NCBI RefSeq assembly: GCF_001895925.1
Contig: NZ_MPPI01000001.1
Span: 62,001 to 126,000 of the forward strand
Length of the DNA: 64,000 nt
Reading direction: 5' to 3'
DNA from: Phormidesmis priestleyi ULC007
GTDB taxonomy: Bacteria > Cyanobacteriota > Cyanobacteriia > Leptolyngbyales > Leptolyngbyaceae
Made by a program: the position numbers and the translations under genes. Numbering within the stretch: the first letter of the stretch is position 1; every line of letters starts with the position of its first letter. The notes under the pieces are model-generated. The model made no database searches. It was given only the letters and a program-made list of their open reading frames with translations, and had not been told where the DNA came from. Shown piece after piece: positions 50,664 through 60,157 of this stretch.

Positions 50664-53000
50664 TTAAGCAATCTCGTATTCTTCTCGATGCCTGAGTTGC
50701 GACACGGGTTGTAAAAAATCTTGCTCGATCGCAACTCGTTCATCAAGCGTGAGATTCGTCACACTATTTAAGCAATCTATCAACAACCCACACGCTGCAT
50801 AATATTGCTTTAATTTTTGCATTTGTAAGGGGTTAAACTGCCATTCATGACCCAGATCACGACACGAAATCAAAGTCATTCTTAGCTGCTCAGTCCAGGT
50901 TTGCTCGTGTTCGTGCCACCAGTCACTAAAGACCTGCGGCTCAGGCAGTTGATCTTTGAGTTGTTGCAGACCATCTGTGAGCGCAGAAGTCTTGCTGGGG
51001 TCAAGATTATCAGCACGGGCGATCGCTCGATTTAAAGCGCGAGTCATCGCATTCATTGGATCAGCAATGTTAGTGATCTGACTGGTCAGCGAAAGCGCCC
51101 GATCGAGCGCAAGATCTAACGCCATTTCAGGGTTAAGCTGTCGAGTCAAACTGCTCTCTAACCCAAGGGCAAGATTTAGCAAGCGATCGGAGTTTAAGAG
51201 CCGAGCCATCTCCAGGTCTAAATAGAACGCACGCACCACAACAGGCTGATAAAGTGCAGAAATCGAGGCAGATTTTTGACTAATCCACAAAAGACACTGC
51301 TGAAGCTGAAAATCTTCTAATAAATGATTGATCTGCTGCTTCATTAACGTCAGCAATTGAGTAGGTTGATGCATCATGCCTGCGGTGAGCAAAAAAACTT
51401 CTCGCCATCGGGGATCGTTGAGATGCTTCATCAAGGTTTTCAGCGAGGTTTCTAAAGCTGGAGGCGTAGCAGAATCGACCAGTTCTCGTGCGGCAAAATA
51501 TTCATGAAAACTGAGGTGAGAAAATGAATAAATACCCCGCGCTCGCTCGACCAAAATTCCGTGTTGCGCTTCGATCGACTTCAGCACTGCCTCACTGTCA
51601 AAATGCACAGGTTTTAGCAAGGCTTCGGTGTCTGACAACTGGCTCAAATAATCGCTGATGTGCCGCTTTAATTCACCTTTTCCAAAAAAATAGTCACCCC
51701 GATTAAACGTCAGCCAGGCAATGCGACTGAGCAACGCTTCTTTGTGCTGAAGGGATAGTTTGCGATAAACCTGTTCGCGTTCAATATTGCGTTTGCTGTC
51801 CCATTTTTTCAACAAGATTTCTAGCCCTTCTTTATAGAGTTCGCATTGGTTGAGCGGAGACTCGCCGCAGTCTTCAAATATCAGACATAGCAACGTCAAC
51901 AAAAGCGGATTGGTGGCTAACTCTCTCACCGATCGGTTGCCAGGCAACTGCAATTTTTCAATCACCCAATCTCCCAAAGCAGGATTTTTGTTTGCAAACC
52001 AGTGATGAACAAATGCAGAAACTTGGGACTGATTAAAGTCTGCAACTTCGACCTCGGTAAACTTCTCAAAGGTATATTCGTGGGTGGCAATGCGGCAAGT
52101 CATCACAAACTGGTTGAGCGGATATTGCATCGAAAAGCGCTGCACTTCTTGCACGACCCATTTGCTGTCTTGTCCTTTGACTTCATCTAGCCCATCGAGC
52201 AAAATCAGCATTCTCCCATTTTGCAATAGCGAGTCTGCCACTCGCAAAGATGAATTGCCATAGCCCACGATTTGCTGATTGATGTAGTCGAGCAAGCCCG
52301 ATCGCTTTGGCATTTCAGCAAAATCTTTGATGGAGATAAACATAGGCACCCGCTGCACCTGAAACTCACCTAAACTGCATTGCAGTGCTAGATATTTGAG
52401 AAACGTGGTTTTGCCAACACCGGGTCGCCCCAAAACAATCAGCTTGTCAAATCGGTTAACGGCTTCCAGTCCATCAACCCGCGTCTCGCTCACATTTCTC
52501 AAAAACGGACGATCGAGCGGTTCTTCTGCCAGCCCTTTGAGCAACTCATCTAGACTAATTCGCCGCCGCCCACTGATTCTTTCTAAAATATTGATGTGGG
52601 TGTAAATGTCTTTCAGCGCGATCGGTTGAGACATATCTAAAACGCGAATCGTGCTGCACTGAGTTTGAATGCTTGCCCGTCCTTGTTGCTTGATTGACTG
52701 CACTAGGGTTTCAAGATCTTCATCGCTAGTATCTTCACAGGCTGATGGGTCGGCATCTGGTTCAATCAAACCGTTTGGCAAGTCTGCGATCGTCCGCCAA
52801 TCTAGCTTTAACCGTTGACAGATTTGATGGAAGTTTTCTCGTCCGATCGGTCTTCCAGAAAAAAACTTTTGGAGGGTAGAACGGGAAATTTCTAGCTCGT
52901 CTGCAAGGTCTGCTTTGCGAGCAAACACAAGGGCTGCTTTATTGGCTCTGACGATGCCGATCGCCGATGCCTGAAGCGATCGTCCCATCCGTTCCATCAT
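50664..53000 (-). CDS. HTH-NACHT STAND ATPase, second paralogue
   Basis: A 778-residue protein with the same plan as 34355-36814: helix-turn-helix (KADLADELEISRSTLQKFFSGRPIG), the conserved TIRVLDMSQPIALKDIYTHINILE linker region read at about residues 110-135, NACHT Walker A GRPGVGKTT, Walker B MLILLDGLDEVKG and YSFSHLSFHEYFAAREL near the end of the ATPase. The C-terminal halves also align (GHEWQFNPLQMQKLKQYYAA). A clear paralogue of the first. Right boundary of the biosynthetic locus. Confidence 0.88.
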   Translation of the reverse strand: MMERMGRSLQASAIGIVRANKAALVFARKADLADELEISRSTLQKFFSGRPIGRENFHQICQRLKLDWRTIADLPNGLIEPDADPSACEDTSDEDLETLVQSIKQQGRASIQTQCSTIRVLDMSQPIALKDIYTHINILERISGRRRISLDELLKGLAEEPLDRPFLRNVSETRVDGLEAVNRFDKLIVLGRPGVGKTTFLKYLALQCSLGEFQVQRVPMFISIKDFAEMPKRSGLLDYINQQIVGYGNSSLRVADSLLQNGRMLILLDGLDEVKGQDSKWVVQEVQRFSMQYPLNQFVMTCRIATHEYTFEKFTEVEVADFNQSQVSAFVHHWFANKNPALGDWVIEKLQLPGNRSVRELATNPLLLTLLCLIFEDCGESPLNQCELYKEGLEILLKKWDSKRNIEREQVYRKLSLQHKEALLSRIAWLTFNRGDYFFGKGELKRHISDYLSQLSDTEALLKPVHFDSEAVLKSIEAQHGILVERARGIYSFSHLSFHEYFAARELVDSATPPALETSLKTLMKHLNDPRWREVFLLTAGMMHQPTQLLTLMKQQINHLLEDFQLQQCLLWISQKSASISALYQPVVVRAFYLDLEMARLLNSDRLLNLALGLESSLTRQLNPEMALDLALDRALSLTSQITNIADPMNAMTRALNRAIARADNLDPSKTSALTDGLQQLKDQLPEPQVFSDWWHEHEQTWTEQLRMTLISCRDLGHEWQFNPLQMQKLKQYYAACGLLIDCLNSVTNLTLDERVAIEQDFLQPVSQLRHREEYEIA

Positions 53001-54393
53001 AGATTTTATCCTCTAATCTCTTTGACTATGCAGACTTGATCAACTGCGCGAGTCAAGACGGGCTAGTCTTGGTGTTTTGTTCATGAAAGAAATGCCTTGA
53101 GCCATGCGATCGAGACTTGCTTTTACAGACTGCCAAAACAGTGACGCAAGCTATCAACATGACCCACTTTGCAACTTTAAAGAGTGCCGAAACTCAGGTT
53201 AGATTGCGAAATTGACCAGCATCAAGAGCTACTTTTCCTCTGCAAATTTTGAGAGATTCAAAGACTTCTAATCATGCTCACACCAAAAATTAAAGAGACG
53301 ATGTTCACTCGTTTCGACTCTTAATTGAGCCTCGACTAGCGCCTCTACTACCCGATCGGAGACGTTTGTAAAACTGTACTCAATAAACCAAATCTATGAG
53401 ATAGATATCTCTTTCTAAAGACAGATCATCCACTTCAGAGAAAAATTATTCAGTATGGATTGTTACAAGTGTCAAAGCTAATTTTTGGGGATCAATGCTT
53501 GTATAAAGGATGTGTAAAGCCGCGCTGAAAAGCTTAAAGTTTCTGTGAAGCTAAGACTAGTTAGGTTAAGGAGTCGATTGAAGCTTATGTTGGCACGATC
53601 GCAGTTCGCTTCCACTGAATGTGTCGTTTTAGCTGCGTATTAGAGCGCCTACTGAGTGAGTAATTTGGAGTGGATCTGATTAACCTGGCAATCAAAGACC
53701 CAACGTAAAGCGGTAGGGTGTACCCATAAGTCCTTTGCTCCGTCATTGCCCAGATCTTTGCCCCCTAAATTCCCCACGAGTGAGGGACTTTGAAACTGGA
53801 GCCTCGGCTCAAAGTCCGCCAGAATAGGGGATTTAGGGGGCTGAAGCCGACTGAAACGGAGCAACGAATGACTGTGTACTCACCCGATGTGAGCGCTTCA
53901 ATCCGCACAAACAATCATTGTCAGGTTAATAGGAAAATTAGGATTGTGAGTTAAATAAGCCCTGGATTTGCCCTCACTCTAGCCCTCTCCCAAAGAGCGA
54001 GGGAACAAGACAACTCCCTTCTCCTTGGCGAGGGCTTCGCCCCACTTCGTGAAGAGGGCAATTCATACTTTCATTCAGCAACGCCCGAAAATCTTGAAAG
54101 GGAAAACTTTTAATTTCTTAGCAAGCCCAATCTCCCATCCTGCTCACTTTCCAGTCGATCAACAACTTCGACTCAAAATCTCAGACTCGACCCCGCAACG
54201 CTAATACCCGCAACACTTCTACATACTTATGCGTCATGGATAGCCCCAACGAGAGGAATTTAGCCTTAAGGAGAGAGATTTAGGGTGAGGGCGGTTCGCG
54301 GCATCTTATAATTAGGTCTGTCTACTGATGTCAATGCTAATCTTCTAAATACTTGATTAGATTCAGTCCTGTTGTTTGCGGACAGATGAACTT
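53001..54393. other. 1.4-kb non-coding region with hairpin repeats
   Basis: No supported gene. It holds a hairpin-core repeat at about 53709-53880 with inverted ends (GGGTGTACCCATAAGTC / GACTGTGTACTCACCC) and a CCCTCTCCC...GGGAGAGG-type repeat at about 53965-54062. The first part (53001-53700) is A/T-rich and must hold the promoter of the second NACHT gene. I saw no RNA gene. Confidence 0.55.
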
Positions 54394-57300
54394 ATGACTT
54401 CTACGATAATGGATCGCGCTTGGGAAATTCTAGGTTGGGTCTTTGTGCTAAACGGCGAAATTTTTCAGACCGTCACGACTTTACCAAGGGGATTAACACT
54501 TGCCATGATCGTGGTTTTGCTAGCAGGGCTATCGCTAGCGATCGGTCAAAGCATCATTCTGTTTATCAATCGCGTTCAACCCATTCGCTTCATCTTTAGC
54601 CTGTTAGTCAGTGCAATTTTATATCTGTTTGAGTTTTTGTTGTTGGTGTTTAGCACCTGGGTCATTTGTTTGTTTCCCTCGTCGATTCATCTCCCATTTT
54701 CGACCCTATTGATTGTCCTAGGGTTGAGCTATGCACCGCTGCTGTTTAGCTTTCTAGGAGCATTGCCTCATCTAGGCTTGCCGATTTTAAGAATTTTGTC
54801 AATCTGGCATTTGTTAGCCATGGTTGTGGGCTTTGGTGCCGTTGCTAACATCGGCGAAGGCTTTGCTTTTGGCTATGTCGCGTTCGGTTGGTTTCTTAAA
54901 GAACTGCTAGGAAATACCATTGGTCAGCCGATCGCACGGTTAGGTAAAACGATCGCCGATCGCGTTGCCGGAGTTGAGCTAACTGCAAATCGTCGAGAAC
55001 TCAATGAACGAGTGCAATCACGATTTGAAACCACTCCTTCACCGATCGTGACCGCTTCTCAAACCACGCTTCCCGAAGTGCAGCAGTTGATTGAAGCGAG
55101 CGATCGCGCTAATCCTCAAGCGGCTCAAGCCGTGACTCAGGCGATCGCTGAATCTACACAAAGCGCGACGATCACAGTTCCCCAACGCACCAGTGCAGTC
55201 GATCCCCTGGTTCAGCTAACTCACCAAACTCGCGGCATTCCCAAACCGATCAAGCTGCTGTTGGGTTTACTCGCCTTAGTGGTGCTGTTTGTGTTGGTCG
55301 GCATTCTGCTGCGACCGATTCGGAGCGGGGTATTTGGCTGGTATCAAACGCTGTCCAGAGTCCCCCGGTTAATCTTTGACTTGGGATGGATTGGCTTGGT
55401 TGCTTTGGTCTTTGCTGGGCTGTTAGCGCCCCTAGAAACCTTGGGATGGTGGGCTGGCTGGTTTGGCGATGAAGTAGACACGACCCAGATAACGGCTACC
55501 CGTTCTCACCCTGAGCAAGCCTCAGACAGCACGATTTCTCGCTATGTCGTTTACCTGGATGGGGTTGGACAGTCGGGTGAAGAATATACTCCCGATGTTG
55601 AAGATTTTTTGACCGCAATGGAGCCGTCTTTACCCGAAGATGTGAAACTGGTGCGGGGATTGATGATGTATTCGGTCATGAACAAGCCCCTGAATGAAGA
55701 CCGTCCGCTCGCGTTTTTATGGAGACTTGCAGACAAAACGCGTTGGGCAAATCCTACAGCCGTGCTGGGCTTGCTGGTGAATGTGCGAAACGCTTTGATT
55801 GTGGCGGTGTCTGCTGATAAACGCTACGGCCCTATCTATAACCAGGGCATTGCCCAAGTGCTACACAACGGCTTAGTCGATCGCGGCTATCGATCGGGAA
55901 GCACGATCCCAATTACGCTGATTGGCTACAGTGGTGGTGGACAAATGGCAGTTGCCTCCGCGCCCTACTTGAAACATGCTCTGGAAGCACCGATTGATGT
56001 GATTTCTCTGGGGGGTGTAATGAGTGGGAACAACAATTTTCTCAAGCTAGAGCATCTCTATCATTTGGTTGGCGACAAGGATTCAGTGCAGAAATTGGGG
56101 CCGCTCATGTTTCCCGGTCGTCGGAAGTTCTATCCATTGTCATACTGGAATCGGGCACAACGCAAGGGCAAAATCTCGATCGTGTCAGCAGGCAACGTAG
56201 GGCATCAGGTTCCGGGTGGCTACATGGATCCGAAAGCATTTCTGCCAGATGGACGTAGCTATCTGCAACAAACGATTGAAATCATTCTGCAAATTTTGTC
56301 GGGGAACCTGCTAGAAACCCAACAGCCCCTTCCTGTTAAGCTGAGTAACTACGCGCTCTATAAACAAGCTGCCTTTAATAATTTAGCCTATTACCCACTC
56401 AAGCAAACAGTTGACTCGACTTGGTATCGCCCGATCGCAGCTTGGATGGGTCGTTTGATTTTGCCTAATCGCGACGATCGACCCACCATTCGCGGCGTTT
56501 TGTTTGAAGTGCATTATGCCCCTGAAGGCTATGAACATCTCATCGGACAAACTGTAAAACTGCGCTGGGTCGATACTCCAGTGGTTAAAGATGCGGTAAA
56601 AGCTACCACGCATGATGTTCACTTTAGCGTCGATGCAGAATACTCCAGCAAATATGGAGGGCTGATCCATCCCGATCGCCTCAATCGCTGGCAACAAGTT
56701 GGCCCGCTAGAATCGCTGGCGGGTTCTCGTCCGATCGATGACATGCTTGTGATCCTCAATGATCCGGTTGAGGTGGAGGAGTTGAGCAATTCACCCGATT
56801 ACTCGATCGCGCTCCACATCCGCAGCCAGCCTGTGCAAGTCACTGGGCGATTCTATGCACTGGTGACATTTGTGCAGCCTATTGCTGGAACTGATCAGTT
56901 TCGAGTCGTGCATTTTAACCGCGCAACTCGTCAGTTTGATGGAGCAGCAGAAGTCGTGCGGTTGCCGGAGGTTGTTGCAGATGCGAATGGCATTTCTTCT
57001 TCAACGTCGCGAGGTCTAGAAGCGTCGCCTCTGAATGAAACGGGATGGTATGTCTGCGGCGCAAAGGATGCTCAGGGAATGTTTGTCGTGCAGTCTTTAG
57101 CACCGCGCAATCTATTTCGCCTCCAGCCCGATCAAGTTGTGTTTGGCAACAAAGCCTCTTATCGCTACATTCGTAAGCAGTCTTGGGCAGACATCAAGGC
57201 ACAGAAAGGACGGATTTCTTCTGTGTTATGCACAGGTCAGAACAATCGTTCGACTTCAAAGATTCAGACTGTGATCAATGACTGGGAAGAAGGGTCACGC

Positions 57301-57420
57301 GCCCTAATGATCCACGTTTACGGCGGCATTGGCGGTAATAACGCAGAACCCGCTGCCGCTACGCCCATTTTCTTTGGGCATTTTGCCTTTGGTTTAGCGC
57401 AAGTGATCGCGACCCGTTAA
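54394..57420 (+). CDS. Large membrane-anchored alpha/beta-hydrolase-like protein, probably frameshifted at its end
   Basis: About 1008 residues from ATG 54394. Residues ~15-190 have several membrane helices of Yip1-like type (LAMIVVLLAGLSLAIGQSI, FIFSLLVSAILYLFEFLLLVF). A linker rich in Gln/Ala/Thr follows, then two more helices (~290-370), and an alpha/beta-hydrolase core with the nucleophile elbow IGYSGGGQMA near residue 520. The C-terminal ~350 residues are a conserved-looking beta-rich region. The frame stops at 57420, but coding continues in another frame (57423-58130). Substrate unknown; no close named family. Confidence 0.7.
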   Translation: MTSTIMDRAWEILGWVFVLNGEIFQTVTTLPRGLTLAMIVVLLAGLSLAIGQSIILFINRVQPIRFIFSLLVSAILYLFEFLLLVFSTWVICLFPSSIHLPFSTLLIVLGLSYAPLLFSFLGALPHLGLPILRILSIWHLLAMVVGFGAVANIGEGFAFGYVAFGWFLKELLGNTIGQPIARLGKTIADRVAGVELTANRRELNERVQSRFETTPSPIVTASQTTLPEVQQLIEASDRANPQAAQAVTQAIAESTQSATITVPQRTSAVDPLVQLTHQTRGIPKPIKLLLGLLALVVLFVLVGILLRPIRSGVFGWYQTLSRVPRLIFDLGWIGLVALVFAGLLAPLETLGWWAGWFGDEVDTTQITATRSHPEQASDSTISRYVVYLDGVGQSGEEYTPDVEDFLTAMEPSLPEDVKLVRGLMMYSVMNKPLNEDRPLAFLWRLADKTRWANPTAVLGLLVNVRNALIVAVSADKRYGPIYNQGIAQVLHNGLVDRGYRSGSTIPITLIGYSGGGQMAVASAPYLKHALEAPIDVISLGGVMSGNNNFLKLEHLYHLVGDKDSVQKLGPLMFPGRRKFYPLSYWNRAQRKGKISIVSAGNVGHQVPGGYMDPKAFLPDGRSYLQQTIEIILQILSGNLLETQQPLPVKLSNYALYKQAAFNNLAYYPLKQTVDSTWYRPIAAWMGRLILPNRDDRPTIRGVLFEVHYAPEGYEHLIGQTVKLRWVDTPVVKDAVKATTHDVHFSVDAEYSSKYGGLIHPDRLNRWQQVGPLESLAGSRPIDDMLVILNDPVEVEELSNSPDYSIALHIRSQPVQVTGRFYALVTFVQPIAGTDQFRVVHFNRATRQFDGAAEVVRLPEVVADANGISSSTSRGLEASPLNETGWYVCGAKDAQGMFVVQSLAPRNLFRLQPDQVVFGNKASYRYIRKQSWADIKAQKGRISSVLCTGQNNRSTSKIQTVINDWEEGSRALMIHVYGGIGGNNAEPAAATPIFFGHFAFGLAQVIATR

Positions 57421-57422
57421 GC

Positions 57423-58130
57423 GATGAACTGCGCTTTGATCTCGACTATCAACAAGTCTATACTCACAATACAGATGGCGTGATTGCGGGGACAATTCAC
57501 TGGTCTCGCTATTTGGGCGATCGTCAATTTGGTTGGATCGGCACTCGCCCGATCTGTGACATTCTGATTAAACATGACGCGTTCACGGGTTCTTATGACT
57601 TTGCAACAGGACGGCGATCGCCTTTGGATCTGATACTGCTGCAACTAGAGGTGATGACGGCTCGCTATCGCATCGGCGATGGCACTGGCGGCACTTATGT
57701 GGGGCCTGCCAACAACTGCGCTCAGGATGCTAATCAAGCGTTGTTTGCGGGTCTGCGTCAGATGGAGCAGCAGGTTCGCGCTAATGTAGACGCTTTGCGG
57801 CAATGGAGTCAACACAACCCCGAACAAGCGCACCGATTTAGAGAGCTTCTGACGATCGCCGAAGAACTCAAACAGAAGCTGCAACCTTTGGGCGGTTCTA
57901 AATCAGCTTGGGAGCGAAACGAGTATAACTTGGGCAGCACGCTAGAAGATGATCCGATCGGCAATTTGGTAGCGGGTCTGGGCAGTTGGCGGACGATGTT
58001 ACCCCGTCTGGCTAGTGACACAGTGGTCAAAATCTTTCTAGAACACGGCGCAAGCGTTTGGGTGTTGCGAACCAATCAAGTTGGGGGATATGACCCCGAT
58101 ATTGAACCGATCGCTCCAATGACTCTGTAA
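57423..58130 (+). pseudogene. Displaced C-terminal segment of the upstream hydrolase gene
   Basis: Frame open from before 57411 (DPLSDELRFDLDYQQVYTHN) to the stop at 58130, with no ATG near its beginning; a GTG at 57480 would cut the domain. It continues the sense of 54394-57420 in the -1 frame; restoring one base near 57408 (ATC-CGC-GAC) would join them as one ~1240-residue protein. It carries GGTYVGPANNCAQDANQALF with a conserved-looking Cys, then a helical region and a final YDPDIEP. Either a true frameshift mutation, programmed slippage or a sequence error. Confidence 0.6.
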
Positions 58131-58239
58131 CATATTTCTTTTAGAAACACGCATTAAGGAGGTGGCAACGATCGTCAAATTACGCTAGTTTGAAATCAGG
58201 GTGAAACAGCTCAAAATTCTCTCAAAACCAGCAAGCGCT

Positions 58240-58656
58240 ATGTTAAATCGTTTGTTTCTGCTGATTGCCTGTTCGATTGCTGCAACGCCGCTTTTTGTAG
58301 GAGGCGCGATCGCTTCACCTGCCGATATTGGCGGTGCCCCTGTGAAAGCTGTCCCAACTCCGACGACTTACACCACAATTTACTCCCAGACTAACTATAT
58401 CGATCAGTTTGGCACTCCTCAATCGATCATTATTATTCCGTCAACCTATACCTACGATAGTTTTGGGTTGAGTTCTACCCCTTCAATGGGCTATCCGCAA
58501 ACGGTGATTGTGACTCCCCACAGCCAAGCGACGCCTGTTCGGGGTTTTCTAACGCCGGGCGTGCCCTTTCAGCCGTTTCAGTCGTCGAACTGTAACAAGT
58601 TGACGCTGGGACTTGCGAGTGGTCGATCGGTATCGATCAGTTCTGGATGTTGGTAG
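58240..58656 (+). CDS. Small secreted protein, unknown function
   Basis: About 138 residues from ATG 58240. A signal peptide (MLNRLFLLIACSIAATPLF) ends near AIASPA. The mature part is rich in Thr, Pro and Tyr (TPTTYTTIYSQTNYIDQFG) and has two Cys near the end (SSNCNKL and SSGCW) that may form a disulfide. A GTG at 58201 in frame could be an earlier start. Same strand as the hydrolase genes, 110 bp after. Confidence 0.6.
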   Translation: MLNRLFLLIACSIAATPLFVGGAIASPADIGGAPVKAVPTPTTYTTIYSQTNYIDQFGTPQSIIIIPSTYTYDSFGLSSTPSMGYPQTVIVTPHSQATPVRGFLTPGVPFQPFQSSNCNKLTLGLASGRSVSISSGCW

Positions 58657-58678
58657 CTGTCTACGATCACCATGACTA

Positions 58679-59023
58679 CTAGCTAGTAGACGGGCGGATA
58701 ACACGAATAAGTTTTTTAGATAAAGATGCTTCTGTGCAGATTGCTTCATGAATTCGACGTGCAAGTCGATTTCTATCTGAATCGTTGGTGCAGACAATAA
58801 TTCCGGCATGATCAGGCTGTAAGCGGTGCAACCGCACGAAGTCATAGCGATTCAGTGTTAAAACTGTGCGATCGTTTGCAACAGCAAATTCAAGGACAGC
58901 TTCGTCTGAAGTGCCTAGATTAGCATTTCCTGCTGCTTGAATGGTAAGGACATCGTGTCCCATTGTCTGCAATTGTTCACTGACTTCTCGTGGAAACTGT
59001 TCATCGCAGTATAAACGCACCAC
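58679..59023 (-). CDS. DUF5615 PIN-like toxin
   Basis: A 114-residue PIN-like protein: VRLYCDEQFPREVSEQL with the first acidic pair, then DEAVLEFAVANDRTVLTLNRYDFVRLH with the second acidic/Asn region, and AGIIVCTND. A predicted nuclease toxin. 3 bp after the DUF433 gene, its antitoxin partner. Unlike the copy at 471-742, it is intact. Confidence 0.85.
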   Translation of the reverse strand: MVRLYCDEQFPREVSEQLQTMGHDVLTIQAAGNANLGTSDEAVLEFAVANDRTVLTLNRYDFVRLHRLQPDHAGIIVCTNDSDRNRLARRIHEAICTEASLSKKLIRVIRPSTS

Positions 59024-59026
59024 TCG

Positions 59027-59353
59027 TTAAACTGCCTCATTTTGTCGAATAGCGGCTTCGATTTCTTCAGGGTAAGCTTCTGAGTATGCCCAAGCATTGA
59101 CCAAATCAGCCGCACTGATAAAAGGATAGTCATTGAGCATTTGAGCTTCACGGACACCCTGACGATGAGATTCGACGAGAAGCCATACAGAAATACGCGT
59201 TCCGGCGATACACGCCTCTCCGCCACAGACTCCTTCTGTTTTGGTAATGCCGCGTGAACCATTACCGAGAGTTTGAGTCAGTGTTTGGAGAACGATCGCC
59301 CTACGAGCAGGGGTTAAGATATGAAATGGGTCTTCTAATTCGTTGGTAGACAT
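59027..59353 (-). CDS. DUF433 antitoxin
   Basis: A 108-residue DUF433 protein with the family core GVCGGEACIAGTRISVWLLVESHRQG, then AQMLNDYPFISAADLVNAWAY. The ~45-residue N-terminal extension (FHILTPARRAIVLQTLTQTL) is common in the longer DUF433 type. First gene of the pair with 58679-59023. Confidence 0.85.
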   Translation of the reverse strand: MSTNELEDPFHILTPARRAIVLQTLTQTLGNGSRGITKTEGVCGGEACIAGTRISVWLLVESHRQGVREAQMLNDYPFISAADLVNAWAYSEAYPEEIEAAIRQNEAV

Positions 59354-59417
59354 GGGACAGTTTCTCTACTACAAGTAGCATGACAACACGCTTAAACAAA
59401 AGACATCAATCTACAGC

Positions 59418-60137
59418 TTAAGCCACCATCATTGTTCCTAAATCTGCTGGAGATAAATAGGGCTGCATTACCTGACCATCTTTAAACCAAATCACCCGAT
59501 CAGTGCAGCGAGCCACATCCGGTTCGTGTGTCACCATGACGACAGTCATACCACTAGCGTTGAGTTCGGTGAAGATGGCTAAGATTTCTTTTGTGGTTTG
59601 AGAATCTAACGCTCCGGTCGGCTCGTCTGCCAACAAAACAACGGGATGATTGACGATCGCACGCGCGATCGCGACTCGTTGCTGTTGTCCTCCCGACAGT
59701 TGATTGGGTCGGTTGTTTAGCCGATTCTCTAATCCCACGCGGATCAATGCCTCAGTCGCTCGTTTGCGCCGCTCATCATTAGGAACGTTGGCATAAACCA
59801 TCGGCAGCATGACATTCTCTAGAGCGGATAGCTGTGGTAATAAGTGAAACTGTTGAAACACAAACCCCAGCTTTAAGTTGCGAGTGTGGGCTAATGCTTT
59901 GTCGGCAATCTGGGAAACATCCACGCCATCAAGATAGTAGCGTCCAGAGGTGGGACGATCGAGACAGCCAATAATATTCATCATGGTGGATTTGCCCGAC
60001 CCAGACGCACCCATAATGGCGCAATATTCACCCTGTTCGACCAGCAAATCGACACCTGCCAGCGCGTGAACTTCAGTTTCACCAGCACCGTAGACTTTGG
60101 TGACTTCTTCAAGGCGAATAATAACGGGATTTGGCAT
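59418..60137 (-). CDS. MacB/LolD-type ABC ATPase
   Basis: A 239-residue ATPase: Walker A GASGSGKST, signature LSGGQQQR, Walker B VLLADEPTGALD, the H-loop VMVTHEPDVA. It belongs to the MacB/DevA group that powers type VII ABC tripartite systems. 20 bp after the permease gene. Last gene of the exporter operon. Confidence 0.93.
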   Translation of the reverse strand: MPNPVIIRLEEVTKVYGAGETEVHALAGVDLLVEQGEYCAIMGASGSGKSTMMNIIGCLDRPTSGRYYLDGVDVSQIADKALAHTRNLKLGFVFQQFHLLPQLSALENVMLPMVYANVPNDERRKRATEALIRVGLENRLNNRPNQLSGGQQQRVAIARAIVNHPVVLLADEPTGALDSQTTKEILAIFTELNASGMTVVMVTHEPDVARCTDRVIWFKDGQVMQPYLSPADLGTMMVA

Positions 60138-60157
60138 AAGAGTGAGTCGTAGTGGGG

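Noticed and set aside
53649-53864. Small minus-strand open frame over the hairpin repeat
   Set aside because: It translates the G/C-run repeat (PPKSPILADF-type peptide), which appears at every copy of the repeat and is not a protein.
16208-54062. CRISPR array from the repeated G/C-run sequences
   Set aside because: Copies are far apart, intergenic, and palindromic with target duplications; there is no regular repeat-spacer spacing and no cas gene.
2060-57103. Long antisense open frames, for example 20722-21669 (+) and 13726-14202 (-)
   Set aside because: They lie fully inside well-supported genes on the other strand, have no family features or ribosome binding sites, and are explained as shadows of the real frames.
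57400-57430. Programmed -1 ribosomal frameshift
   Set aside because: No slippery heptamer or downstream pseudoknot is evident; a simple one-base loss explains the data better.
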